Assembly: GCA_050010115.1 (NCBI GenBank)
Contig: JBEKLQ010000062.1
Span: 1 to 45,120 of the forward strand
DNA: 45,120 bases
Direction: 5' to 3'
Source: JAKACA01 sp050010115
Lineage (GTDB): Bacteria > Actinomycetota > Acidimicrobiia > Acidimicrobiales > Bog-793
Below, in pieces: positions 1 through 7,867 of the stretch (position 1 is its first letter; each line of letters begins with the position of its first letter). The notes under the pieces were generated by a model, which searched no databases, was not told where the DNA came from, and saw nothing but the letters and a program-made list of their open reading frames with translations. Position numbers and translations under genes: made by a program.

Positions 1-1070
1 CGACCGATCCGGCCGCAGCTGCTGCGGCTCACGAGCACCAGAACCGTCTGACCAAGCCGGCCGGCGCGCTTGGGCGCCTGGAAGACCTCAGCGAGCGACT
101 GGCCGCCATCGCCCGAGTCTCACCGCCACCGGTCCCCCAGTCGCCGACTGTCGTCGTCTTCGCCGGCGACCACGGCGTGCTGGACGAAGGCGTCACGCCC
201 TGGCCGGCTGAGGTCACCGCTCAAATGGTGGCGAACTTCCTCACGGGAGGTGCCGCCATCAACGTCATCGCCCGTGAGGTCGGGGCTGCCGTGGTGGTGG
301 TCGACGTCGGGGTGAGCACGGCTATCCCGCCGGTGACGGTGGACCCCGAGGACCTGGGGCGTTTCGTGGACGCCAAGGTGCGCCCGGGCACCGGGAACTT
401 GGCGGTCGAGGCCGCCATGTCACCGGGCGAAGCCGCCGCCGCCCTCGCAGTCGGCGCCTCCCTTGCCGCCGAACTCGTGGCTGGCGGTACCGACCTGCTG
501 CTGACCGGCGACATGGGGATCGGCAACACGACTCCGTCTGCCGCGCTGATCGCTGCCATCACGGGCCGACTGGCGGGCGAGGTGACCGGACGCGGCACCG
601 GGATCTCCGACGAGACCCTCGAGCTGAAGGTGTCGGCGGTCTCCCGGGGCTTGGAGCGCGCCGCTGGGGCGCTCGGCGTCCCTCGTGACGAGCTCGCCTC
701 GGCACCGGCCGCTGATCTGCTGGCTCAGCTCGGAGGGCTCGAGATCGCCGGGATCGCCGGCCTGGTGATCGGCGCCGCAGCCGCTCAGGTGCCGGTCGTG
801 GTCGACGGCGTGATCGCCCTTGCCGGGACGCTCGTGGCAACTGCGTTGGTCCCTGACGCAGCCGGGTACGTGATCGCCGGCCATCGGTCCACTGAGCCGG
901 GGGCCACAGCGGCCCTCGCCCACATCGGGCTCGAACCGCTGCTGGATCTCGGCATGCGGCTCGGCGAGGGCACCGGTGCCTGCCTGGCGGTGCCGCTCGT
1001 CCGTGCGGCTGCCCGTGTTCTCAACGAGATGGCGACGTTCGGCGACGCCGGCGTCGCGACGCTGGACTGA
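1..1070 (+). CDS. cobT: nicotinate-nucleotide--dimethylbenzimidazole phosphoribosyltransferase (5' end outside window)
   Basis: CobT moves the phosphoribosyl group of nicotinate mononucleotide to 5,6-dimethylbenzimidazole, making alpha-ribazole phosphate for the lower ligand of cobalamin. The frame is open from base 3, before the first internal ATG, and reads through KPAGALGRLEDL and VVFAGDHGV, both typical of the CobT N-terminal part, so the gene begins left of the window. Further motifs are EVTAQMVANFLTGGAAINV, TGDMGIGNTTPSAAL and, near the C-terminus, MRLGEGTGACLAVPL. The glutamate in GEGTGA corresponds to the catalytic base of Salmonella CobT (family knowledge). About 355 residues are visible, close to full family length, so only a short N-terminus is missing. 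The 3' end overlaps the end of lnt, on the other strand, by 50 bp. Family assignment is secure. Confidence 0.95.
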   Translation, partial: TDPAAAAAAHEHQNRLTKPAGALGRLEDLSERLAAIARVSPPPVPQSPTVVVFAGDHGVLDEGVTPWPAEVTAQMVANFLTGGAAINVIAREVGAAVVVVDVGVSTAIPPVTVDPEDLGRFVDAKVRPGTGNLAVEAAMSPGEAAAALAVGASLAAELVAGGTDLLLTGDMGIGNTTPSAALIAAITGRLAGEVTGRGTGISDETLELKVSAVSRGLERAAGALGVPRDELASAPAADLLAQLGGLEIAGIAGLVIGAAAAQVPVVVDGVIALAGTLVATALVPDAAGYVIAGHRSTEPGATAALAHIGLEPLLDLGMRLGEGTGACLAVPLVRAAARVLNEMATFGDAGVATLD

Positions 1071-2616
1071 GAGCTGAGGTGGGGGCTGGGTTGAGGCTCC
1101 CACCCTGACCCTGACCCTGACCCTGATCCGGACCCTGGCCCTGGCCGCTCAAGGCGCTCAACGCGGCCGCCCAACCGCCGGCGACGAGAGCGAGCGCGGC
1201 GAGCACGACGGGAAGGTCTCCGGCTCGCTCGTACCAGGTGTCGCCGGACAGGAGCGGGATGCGGGCGCTCACGGTTGCGGCAACGGAGAGAGACGTCCTT
1301 GCCCGAACGTCGCCGTGGTTGTCGATCACGGCGGTGTAACCGGTCGGCGCCGCCTGGAGCACGTACCGGCCCTCCTCGACCGCCTGCAGCCGTGAGGCTG
1401 CGATCTCCTGCGCGGGAGCCTGCCCGTTCGAGTACGACGAGGTGTTCGTCGGGACCAGGATCGCAGCCCCTCCGGCGCGCACGCCGGACCGGCCCCGATC
1501 AGCGAAGAAGACCTCGTAGGAGACGAGCACGCCGAACCTCCCGGCCGGCGTGGCGATCATCCCCGACCCGTGCCCCGGGATGGCGTCGCGGGGGATGTCC
1601 TGCAAGTTGGCCAGATGCTTGAACAGGCTTCGCCAGGGCACGTACTCCCCGAACGGCACTCGATGGACCTTCTCGAAGGTGGCGACGAGGGTGCCAGACG
1701 GTGAGAAGGCGACGATCTCGTTTCTGAATTGAGTCGAGCCGACTGGGTAGGTCACGCCGGCGACGAGCGTGGCGTCATGGGCTCGGGCGATCTGAGCGAG
1801 CTCGGCCGCAGCGGCCGAGCCCTGCAGCGGCGTCGCCAGCCCGACGACATCCTCCGGCCACAGGATCAGCTGCGTTCCTGCCGGCACGTTCGCGGTCTGC
1901 GTGATGGCGGCGTCGAATACACGAGACGGAGGTACCTGTAGCTGCGTGAGGCCCCGCTGGCCCCCGCCTTGCACCAGTGCGACCCGCAGCTGAGTCGTCC
2001 GGCCGGAGGCGCCATCGGGAGCCAGCGCGCCGATCACGACGATGACGACGACCAAGGCCAGTGCCACGAGACTCGGCAGCGGAGACCGGCGCCGGGTGGC
2101 TGGCTTGCCGTCGGGCACGAGCGCTGCAAGGCCGGCGCCGGCGAGCGCGGTGACGCCCATGACGAGGAGACACCCTCCGATTCGCGCTGAGACACCGAGT
2201 GGCCCTCCCACCTGGCCGAGCACAAGCCCGCCGAGCGGAAGGCCACCGAAGGGCCAGCTCTCCCTGGCGAACTCGGCCAGCGTGAGAGCACCGGCCAGGG
2301 CCGGAAGCTGCCCCCGCCCAGGCGGCACGAGCACGCATGCCACCGCGACGAAGGCGGCCTCGAGGATCGAGAGCGCCACGTAGCCGGCGACATTGAACTG
2401 GATCGCCCAGGCGAGTGACACCGCGAACTGGCCGATCCCGGCCAGCATGCCGATACCGAGACGGCGGCCGAGTGTCCGGTTGCGCAGCGCCCAGGCGATC
2501 CCGGCGATGCCCACGACGCCCATGGGCCACCAGCCGATCGGAGGAAGGGACAAGCCGGCGAGCGCCCCGCCCGCAACAGCGACGAGCGGGCGTACCGGCA
2601 GGCCCCGAGGCCTCAT
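1021..2616 (-). CDS. lnt: apolipoprotein N-acyltransferase family protein, catalytic Cys replaced by Ser
   Basis: Lnt adds the third acyl chain to the N-terminal Cys of lipoproteins in the cytoplasmic membrane. About 531 residues: a multi-spanning N-terminal half (GGALAGLSLPPIGWW, then several hydrophobic segments to about residue 200) and a C-terminal carbon-nitrogen hydrolase domain. The Glu (ILWPED, E255) and Lys (FEKVHRVPFGEY, K316) of the Glu-Lys-Cys triad are present. The position of the nucleophile, normally ICYE or VCYE, reads LVSYEVFF, with a TCC codon for S366. The start is ATG 2616, which overlaps the hemG stop as ATGA; the frame stays open 20 codons further upstream, but coupling favours 2616. 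The C-terminus is a Gly-Gln then Arg-rich tail that runs 50 bp into cobT on the other strand. The protein may be a variant Lnt or an inactive paralogue. Confidence 0.88.
   Translation of the reverse strand: MRPRGLPVRPLVAVAGGALAGLSLPPIGWWPMGVVGIAGIAWALRNRTLGRRLGIGMLAGIGQFAVSLAWAIQFNVAGYVALSILEAAFVAVACVLVPPGRGQLPALAGALTLAEFARESWPFGGLPLGGLVLGQVGGPLGVSARIGGCLLVMGVTALAGAGLAALVPDGKPATRRRSPLPSLVALALVVVIVVIGALAPDGASGRTTQLRVALVQGGGQRGLTQLQVPPSRVFDAAITQTANVPAGTQLILWPEDVVGLATPLQGSAAAAELAQIARAHDATLVAGVTYPVGSTQFRNEIVAFSPSGTLVATFEKVHRVPFGEYVPWRSLFKHLANLQDIPRDAIPGHGSGMIATPAGRFGVLVSYEVFFADRGRSGVRAGGAAILVPTNTSSYSNGQAPAQEIAASRLQAVEEGRYVLQAAPTGYTAVIDNHGDVRARTSLSVAATVSARIPLLSGDTWYERAGDLPVVLAALALVAGGWAAALSALSGQGQGPDQGQGQGQGGSLNPAPTSALSPASRRRRRRTSPSR
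1103..1144. repeat. hexanucleotide tandem repeat (CCCTGA-like, 7 units)
   Basis: Four perfect CCCTGA units are followed by TCCGGA and two CCCTGG units. The array lies inside the 3' end of lnt. Read on the minus strand it encodes the low-complexity QGQGPDQGQGQGQG tail of Lnt. It looks like slippage-prone DNA tolerated in a dispensable protein tail. Confidence 0.85.
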
Positions 2617-4148
2617 TGTCTGGCGGCGGACGCAGCAAGGACGGCCAGGGCTGCGTGCTCCCCGCTCGTGATGCACGCGGGGATCCCGATCCCGCCCAGC
2701 GTCGCGCCGGCGAGTTGCAGGGTAGGTGCCTCGGCGAGCGCCCTGCGGGCCGTGGTGATCCGCGCCGCGTAGCCGGGCGCGTACTGAGGAAACGCCTGCG
2801 TCCAGCGATGCACGTTCGCCGTGGCCCTTGTGGCGTCGATGCCGGTGAAACGCTCAAGGTCGGACGCGAGCTCTCGAGCGAGCTCAGCATCGCCGAGTGC
2901 TGCGATCCGATCGTCAAGGTGGCGCCCCGCCGACACGCGAACCAGCGGCCTGCCGGAGTGCTCCATCCACGGCCACTTCTTCGTCAGGAACGTCACCGCC
3001 GTCATCAACGCGCCCTCGACGCGCGGAACCAGCACGCCGCTCCAGCCTTCGAGCGATGCCACCGCACCAGGCTCGAAGACGTAGGTGACGACGGCGACCG
3101 ACGAGTAGGCGATCGTGCTCAAGGCGCTTGCGGCCTGCGGGGCCACCTGTTCCAGCAGCCTCGTGGCGACGGGACCAGGGACGGCGATGACGACGCCGTC
3201 AGCTGAGATCTGACCGCCCGGAGTGTCGACGAGATAGCCCGAGCCGGTCGAGGTGAGGGCCAGCGCCGGGCAGCCGAGGCGCAGGTCACAGCCGAGGTTG
3301 CGCAGCTCCGCCCCAAGCTTGGTGACTATGCGGGCCAACCCGCCCGCCAGCCCAAGAAACGGAGACGCCACCGGCGTCGCTACCGCTGCACGGGGTGCCA
3401 CCCTCGTCAGCGGGACGATCACGTCACGGTGGCCGACGAGCGCACGTGCGATCTGAGGGGCGACGGTGCCGAGCGAGAGGCCGTCCACAGTGGCGGCGTT
3501 GATGCCTCCGATCAGCGGGTCGACGAGTCGGTCGACGATCTCGTCGCCCAGCCTCGGCCGGAGCACGGCCCCAGCCGAGCGCTCGCGCCCAGTGTCGCTC
3601 GAGCCGTCAAGCCCCACGTCGGCCAGGTCGATCGCCCGTCCCGGCCGCTCCGGATCCTCATGGGCGTACTCGATGGCCTCAGGCCCGACGATGCCGCTCG
3701 CTGCCAGCGCGTCGAGGTCCGTCGGCACCCCGAGGACGAGGCCGGCCGGCAACTGTCGGGGCGTGCCATGGGAGAACACCGCGGCGGAGAGGGCGCTCGG
3801 CGGGAGGAGGTCGTCGCCGAGGCCGAGCCGGCGGCACAAGCGCTCGGCGCTCGGGTCACGGCGGAGAAACTGGTCCGGCCCGAGCTCGACCGGCTCGCCA
3901 CCGATGCGTCCGGAGCGGACCTTGCCCCCGAGCTGGTCACTGGCCTCGAGCACGATGACGTGGGCCGACGCCCCGCTGGTGCCACCGTGAGCGGCTGCGC
4001 CCCCACCACCAGCGCCTCCGGCGGGAGCGGTTGTCGCAGCGCCGGCGATCTCGTCAGCCGGGCGGTCCCCGGCGGGGCATTCCCCGGCAAGGACGCGGGC
4101 GGCGGCAAGGCCGCTCACGCCGCCGCCGATCACAACGTAGGTGGTCAC
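2613..4148 (-). CDS. hemG: FAD-dependent protoporphyrinogen/coproporphyrinogen oxidase (HemY/CgoX type)
   Basis: This flavoenzyme oxidises the porphyrinogen to the porphyrin in haem synthesis. In actinobacteria the HemY-type enzyme normally acts on coproporphyrinogen III in the coproporphyrin-dependent route (family knowledge). The 511-residue protein opens with the Rossmann dinucleotide motif VIGGGVSGLAAARVLAG and continues with VLEASDQLGGKVRSGRIGGEPVELGPDQFL, typical of the family. Near the C-terminus AGATLGGIGIPACITSGEHAA matches the FAD-binding end. An Ala/Gly-rich insertion of roughly 40 residues sits between the first helix and the second strand of the FAD fold. The start is GTG 4148, overlapping the hemH stop as GTGA; the stop overlaps the lnt ATG. 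The order hemE-hemH-hemG-lnt implies one transcript. Confidence 0.93.
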   Translation of the reverse strand: MTTYVVIGGGVSGLAAARVLAGECPAGDRPADEIAGAATTAPAGGAGGGGAAAHGGTSGASAHVIVLEASDQLGGKVRSGRIGGEPVELGPDQFLRRDPSAERLCRRLGLGDDLLPPSALSAAVFSHGTPRQLPAGLVLGVPTDLDALAASGIVGPEAIEYAHEDPERPGRAIDLADVGLDGSSDTGRERSAGAVLRPRLGDEIVDRLVDPLIGGINAATVDGLSLGTVAPQIARALVGHRDVIVPLTRVAPRAAVATPVASPFLGLAGGLARIVTKLGAELRNLGCDLRLGCPALALTSTGSGYLVDTPGGQISADGVVIAVPGPVATRLLEQVAPQAASALSTIAYSSVAVVTYVFEPGAVASLEGWSGVLVPRVEGALMTAVTFLTKKWPWMEHSGRPLVRVSAGRHLDDRIAALGDAELARELASDLERFTGIDATRATANVHRWTQAFPQYAPGYAARITTARRALAEAPTLQLAGATLGGIGIPACITSGEHAALAVLAASAARQ

Positions 4149-5077
4149 TGCGCCGGCGGCACGGCGCCGCTAACCAAACCGGCCAAGGCGGCACAGAGCC
4201 GCTCGTCGGCGTTGAGCGATGCCGTTCGGGTGAAGCGAAGCCCGAGATCCTGAGCGAGTGCGTTCGCCTCGATATCGAGGTCGTAGTTCACCTCGAGATG
4301 ATCGGAGGTAAAGCCGGCCGGGCAGACGACCGCACCCGCCACGCCTTCGGCCGGGAGAGCCTTCAGCACCTCGAGCACATCCGGCCCGATCCAGGGCTCG
4401 GGGGTCCGGCCGGCGCTCTGCCAGCACACCTGCCACCGAGCGGCCCCGGTGTTAGTCGCCACGAGCTCGGCAGTCTCGTGAAGCCGCTGGTCGTAGCCGT
4501 CGCCTGACTCGATGATGCGCATCGGCAAGCTGTGGGCGGAGACGAGCAGCCGGATGCCCGGATCGGTCGGGTCGGATCCGATGGACGCGTAGGCGGCGCG
4601 GACACGTTCGGCAAGTAGCTCGATCAGGACCGGATGATCGTGCCAGCCTTCCACGGTCCCAACGCTCATGGCTGCTGCCGCGGCAGCCCGTTCGAACCGG
4701 GACAGGTACTCGCCGACGCTTCCGGCGGAGTAGTGCGGTGCCAGCACGAAACCCACCACGCGCTTCACACCGTCGAGGGCCATCGCTTGGACGGCGTCTT
4801 CGATGGATGGCGAGGCGTGTTTTGCGGCGAAGCGGCAGACGTACTCACCAGGAGCGGCGGCATCGAGAGCAGCCTGGACTCCGGCTACCTGTTCCGCCGT
4901 CCGAGCGGCGAGCTGCGACGTGCCGCCGACGGCGTAGTAGCGCCGCTTCAAATCGGCCAGCTGCTCGGGAGTCGGTGGCCGGCCGCGACGGATATCGGTG
5001 TAAAAGGCCAGGATGTCCTCGGGCCGAGCCGGCGTGCCATAGGCCATGATCAGGACGCCGACCGGCGAGGCGGCCAT
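4145..5077 (-). CDS. hemH: ferrochelatase (coproporphyrin ferrochelatase type)
   Basis: Inserts ferrous iron into the porphyrin; with a HemY/CgoX-type oxidase next door, the likely substrate is coproporphyrin III (inference). The 310-residue protein has LIMAYGTP near the N-terminus, SAHSLPMR with H182 (metal-binding His) and CPAGFTSDHLEVNYDLDIEA with E262 (the Glu of the active site). These are the two key positions of Bacillus ferrochelatase. Length matches soluble single-domain enzymes. The reading frame is open well upstream, but homology begins at MAASPVGVLIMAYG, so ATG 5077 was chosen; an in-frame GTG lies one codon upstream. It lies 37 bp downstream of hemE and is translationally coupled to hemG. 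Confidence 0.93.
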   Translation of the reverse strand: MAASPVGVLIMAYGTPARPEDILAFYTDIRRGRPPTPEQLADLKRRYYAVGGTSQLAARTAEQVAGVQAALDAAAPGEYVCRFAAKHASPSIEDAVQAMALDGVKRVVGFVLAPHYSAGSVGEYLSRFERAAAAAAMSVGTVEGWHDHPVLIELLAERVRAAYASIGSDPTDPGIRLLVSAHSLPMRIIESGDGYDQRLHETAELVATNTGAARWQVCWQSAGRTPEPWIGPDVLEVLKALPAEGVAGAVVCPAGFTSDHLEVNYDLDIEANALAQDLGLRFTRTASLNADERLCAALAGLVSGAVPPAQ

Positions 5078-5114
5078 CACCGGTCCACTGCTTCCACGTC
5101 GGACACCATCCCCG

Positions 5115-6146
5115 TCAACTTCGCTGCGTCCGCTCGTGGACGAGGTCGACCACAGCCGACAGCACTCCGGGGTCGGTCTCCGGCAGCACTCCGTGGCCGA
5201 GATTGAACACGTGCCCCGACAGCCCGGCGGCCTCGTCGAGCACCTTCGAGGCCGCAGCTTCCACGGTCTCGACCGGCGCGAGGCAGATCGCCGGGTCGAG
5301 GTTGCCTTGTAGAGCGACGTCCGCTCCGACGCGCAAGGCCGCCGCCGGCAACGGCACTCTCCAGTCCACGCCGACCACGTCGGCGCCGGCGCTCGCCATG
5401 AGACCCAGGATCTCGCCGGTCCCGACCCCGAAGTGGATCCGTGGGACCCCCAGATCCGCCAGGCCTTCGAATATGCGCTGCGAAGCCGGGAGCACGAATT
5501 CCGAGTACTCGTCCGGCGACAACGCACCGGCCCAGCTGTCGAACAGCTGCACAGCGGCCGCACCAGCCCCGATCTGTGCGCGCAGCGTGGCCAGGCAGAT
5601 GTCAGCGAGCAGTCCGACCAGCTTGTGCCAGGTGGCCGGCTCTGCGTGCATGAGGCGCTTGGTGAGGCCGAAGGTGCGCGATGGACCACCTTCGATCAGG
5701 TAGCTCGCCAGCGTGAAGGGTGCGCCGGCGAAGCCAATGAGCGGCACGTCCAACTCACCGACGAGCAGCTTGATGGTCTCTAGCACGTGGGCGAGATCCT
5801 GGTCGGGCTCGATCGGGCGGAGGCGTGGAAGGTCGGCGTCGCCCCGAAACGGCTCCTCCAGCACGGGCCCCCGCCCCGCCACGATGTCGATCCCTACGCC
5901 CACGGCCACGAGCGGAACGACGATGTCCGAGAACAGGATCGCTGCGTCCACGCCGTATCGCCGCACCGGCTGCAGGGTGAGCTCGGCGGCGAGCTCAGGT
6001 GAGCCGATCGCCGTCAGGATGCTGCCGTCCCCACGGAGCGCCCGGTACTCGGGCAGCGAGCGACCGGCTTGGCGCATGAACCACACCGGCGTGTGCGGCA
6101 CCGGCTCCCGGCGACAGGCACGCAGGAACGCGTCGCGAGAAGCCAC
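5115..6146 (-). CDS. hemE: uroporphyrinogen III decarboxylase
   Basis: Removes four carboxyl groups from uroporphyrinogen III to give coproporphyrinogen III, in the cytosol. The diagnostic N-terminal motif PVWFMRQAGRSLPEYR is present, as are DAAILFSDIVVPL, IGFAGAPFTLASYLIEGG, WAGALSPDEY and VDWRVPL, all standard HemE elements. At 343 residues it matches the family. GTG 6146 was chosen because it begins just before the conserved region and has TATGGT six bases upstream, a leaderless arrangement. A longer open frame extends to 6290 but adds no recognisable sequence and would overlap ctaE. First gene of the minus-strand hemE-hemH-hemG-lnt run, divergent from ctaE. Confidence 0.95.
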   Translation of the reverse strand: MASRDAFLRACRREPVPHTPVWFMRQAGRSLPEYRALRGDGSILTAIGSPELAAELTLQPVRRYGVDAAILFSDIVVPLVAVGVGIDIVAGRGPVLEEPFRGDADLPRLRPIEPDQDLAHVLETIKLLVGELDVPLIGFAGAPFTLASYLIEGGPSRTFGLTKRLMHAEPATWHKLVGLLADICLATLRAQIGAGAAAVQLFDSWAGALSPDEYSEFVLPASQRIFEGLADLGVPRIHFGVGTGEILGLMASAGADVVGVDWRVPLPAAALRVGADVALQGNLDPAICLAPVETVEAAASKVLDEAAGLSGHVFNLGHGVLPETDPGVLSAVVDLVHERTQRS

Positions 6147-6152
6147 GCCACG

Positions 6153-6158
6153 ACCATA
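6153..6158 (-). promoter_or_regulatory. putative -10 element of a leaderless hemE promoter
   Basis: On the minus strand TATGGT is followed by six bases and then the GTG start of hemE, with no Shine-Dalgarno sequence between. This geometry would start the transcript at or next to the start codon. Confidence 0.5.
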
Positions 6159-6236
6159 TCCCGAGGTCCGGCGACTCCCCCGCCCGAGCTCCCGGGCCTG
6201 CCGGGGCCTGTTTGGCCCGACGGTCGGTGCATCGGC

Positions 6237-6242
6237 TAAAAA
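6237..6242 (+). promoter_or_regulatory. putative -10 element of a leaderless ctaE promoter
   Basis: TAAAAA is followed by seven bases (CTCACCC) and the ATG of ctaE. No purine-rich ribosome-binding site is visible. It fits TAnnnT at five of the six positions of TATAAT-like elements less well than the others in this window, so confidence is moderate. Confidence 0.4.
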
Positions 6243-6249
6243 CTCACCC

Positions 6250-6852
6250 ATGGCAGACGCAGTCGCAGCCGTGGAACGACCGCGGGCCAACGGTCACCAA
6301 GCAGCGGAGCGTCCTCAGCTGCTGGCGGTCGGAGTGATGATCTGGCTCGGCTCCGAGTTCATGTTCTTCAGCGGGCTCTTCGCCGCCTTCTTCACGATCC
6401 GGGCGGCGGCGCCGATCTGGCCGTCCCCGGGCACGCCGAAGCTCGACACCATCCAGGCGCTTGTCTTCACGTTCGTGCTGCTGGCGTCGAGCCCGACGAT
6501 GCAGTTCGGGGTCTGGGCCCAGGAGCGGGGCGACTACAAGAAGGCCCAGGCTTGGATCGTCACGAGCTTCCTGCTCGGGGCCGCGTTCCTCGCGAACCAG
6601 GGCTATGAGTGGAGGACGCTCGGGATGAAGCCGAGCACCAACGCCTACGCCTCGCTCTTCTTCATCATGAGCGGCCTGCACGGGCTCCACGTGCTGCTCG
6701 GCCTCGTCGCCATGATCGCACTGCTCGGACGTTTGGCCGGGAACAAGAACGACCCGGGCGAGACGGCTGTCTACCAGGCCGTGAGTTACTACTGGCACTT
6801 CGTGGACATCATGTGGATCGGGCTGTTCAGCGCGCTCTTCCTACTCTCCTGA
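6250..6852 (+). CDS. ctaE: cytochrome c oxidase subunit III (aa3-type, actinobacterial short form)
   Basis: A membrane subunit of the terminal oxidase, which forms a supercomplex with the cytochrome bc complex in actinobacteria. The 200-residue protein has five hydrophobic segments. Motifs include WLGSEFMFFSGLFAAFF, NQGYEW, FFIMSGLHGLHVLLGL and YYWHFVDIMWIGLF, all hallmarks of subunit III. The frame is open far upstream, but ATG 6250 begins at the expected N-terminus. The stop is 13 bp before the TTG of qcrC, and the qcrC ribosome-binding site overlaps the stop, so ctaE-qcrC-qcrA-qcrB is one operon. Catalytic subunits I and II are not in this window. Confidence 0.96.
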   Translation: MADAVAAVERPRANGHQAAERPQLLAVGVMIWLGSEFMFFSGLFAAFFTIRAAAPIWPSPGTPKLDTIQALVFTFVLLASSPTMQFGVWAQERGDYKKAQAWIVTSFLLGAAFLANQGYEWRTLGMKPSTNAYASLFFIMSGLHGLHVLLGLVAMIALLGRLAGNKNDPGETAVYQAVSYYWHFVDIMWIGLFSALFLLS

Positions 6853-6865
6853 GGTGATCTGAGCT

Positions 6866-7843
6866 TTGCGCCTTCTCCGTCGATTCCTCGTACCTCTCGC
6901 CGTGATCGTCATCGCCGCGGCCTTGGGTACCTTCGTGATCGGCCGCGACCACGTGCCGGCCTCGTCGTCTCTCATGGAGAACCCCGGCATGAAGCTCACC
7001 GCTTCCTCGAGCCTCACGTCCGCCGGCGAGATCGCGAAAGGCAGGGTGCTCTTCGTCCAGACATGCTCGGCATGCCACGGCGTACTCGGGCAGGGCTCGA
7101 ACCTCGGCCCGGAGCTCCGGGGAGTCGGGAGTGCCGCAGTCGACCTGTGGCTCTCCGCCGGGTGGATGCCGCTCCGGACGTTGGGGTCCCAGCCCGAGGG
7201 CAAGCCCGTCTACCTGACGAGGCAGCAGATCAACCAGATCGTCGCCTACGTGTACTCGCTCGATCCGGTCGGGGTCCAGGTGCCGACTCACCTCGACCTG
7301 AAGAACGCCAGCTCCGCCAGCGGCTTTGAGGTGTTCTCGTTGAACTGCGCACCGTGTCACACGATTACAGGCGCCGGCGACGCACTGGCCAACGGGAACC
7401 ATGCCCCGCCGCTGACACACGGTGTGACGCCGACGATGGTGTACGAGGCCATCAGGACCGGCCCTGGCAACATGCCCCGTTTCGCTGCCGGTGACATCAC
7501 CAACCAGCAGGCGCTCGACGTCGTGGCATTCGTCACCAGGAACATCGAGCACCCGGCGAACATCGGCGGCATCGGCCTCGGTGGGGTCGGGCCGGTGGCC
7601 GAAGGGTTCGTCGGGTTGTTCGTCGGAGTGGGCGTGTGCCTGCTCGGCGCCTACTGGGTGGGCGATCGCACCGCCCGTGAGGACGACGAGCGTGCCCACG
7701 ACGCCGATGCCCACGACGCTGATGGCCACGACGCTGATGGCCACGATGCCAACGGCCACGACGACGAGCAGGGGGACGGCGAGCACGGCGACGACGAGCA
7801 CGCATCCGACAGCGCCGGCACCCCAGAGTCCCCAGATGACTGA
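6866..7843 (+). CDS. qcrC: dihaem cytochrome c subunit of the cytochrome bc complex
   Basis: QcrC passes electrons from the Rieske centre directly to the oxidase in actinobacteria, replacing soluble cytochrome c. The 325-residue protein has an N-terminal membrane segment (residues 7-25), two haem c sites, CSACH at 67-71 and CAPCH at 161-165, a likely axial Met region (GNMPRF), and a C-terminal membrane segment near residues 237-258. After that lies an unusual cytoplasmic tail of about 60 residues made of His-Asp-rich repeats. The start is TTG 6866, supported by GAGGTGATCT ending six bases upstream; a start further in would lose the signal anchor. The gene sits 13 bp after ctaE and 24 bp before qcrA. 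Confidence 0.95.
   Translation: MRLLRRFLVPLAVIVIAAALGTFVIGRDHVPASSSLMENPGMKLTASSSLTSAGEIAKGRVLFVQTCSACHGVLGQGSNLGPELRGVGSAAVDLWLSAGWMPLRTLGSQPEGKPVYLTRQQINQIVAYVYSLDPVGVQVPTHLDLKNASSASGFEVFSLNCAPCHTITGAGDALANGNHAPPLTHGVTPTMVYEAIRTGPGNMPRFAAGDITNQQALDVVAFVTRNIEHPANIGGIGLGGVGPVAEGFVGLFVGVGVCLLGAYWVGDRTAREDDERAHDADAHDADGHDADGHDANGHDDEQGDGEHGDDEHASDSAGTPESPDD
7695..7769 (+). repeat. five tandem 15-bp units encoding the QcrC His-Asp tail
   Basis: Five consecutive 15-bp units of the form CCCACGACGCYGATG/GCCACGACGCTGATG run in frame within qcrC and encode HDADA/HDADG pentapeptides. The first three are nearly identical; the last two have diverged. This is consistent with tandem duplication inside the tail. 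Confidence 0.85.
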
Positions 7844-7867
7844 CCGCATGGAGAGGATGATCAGGGC

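Noticed and set aside
1103..1144. CRISPR-like or telomere-like repeat
   Set aside because: The units are contiguous hexamers without spacers and are explained as coding repeats in the lnt tail. No CRISPR array was seen anywhere in the window.
2415..4253. Long plus-strand open frames opposite hemG and lnt
   Set aside because: They are shadow frames of GC-rich coding DNA on the other strand, with no recognisable motifs and Arg/Pro/Ala-rich composition.
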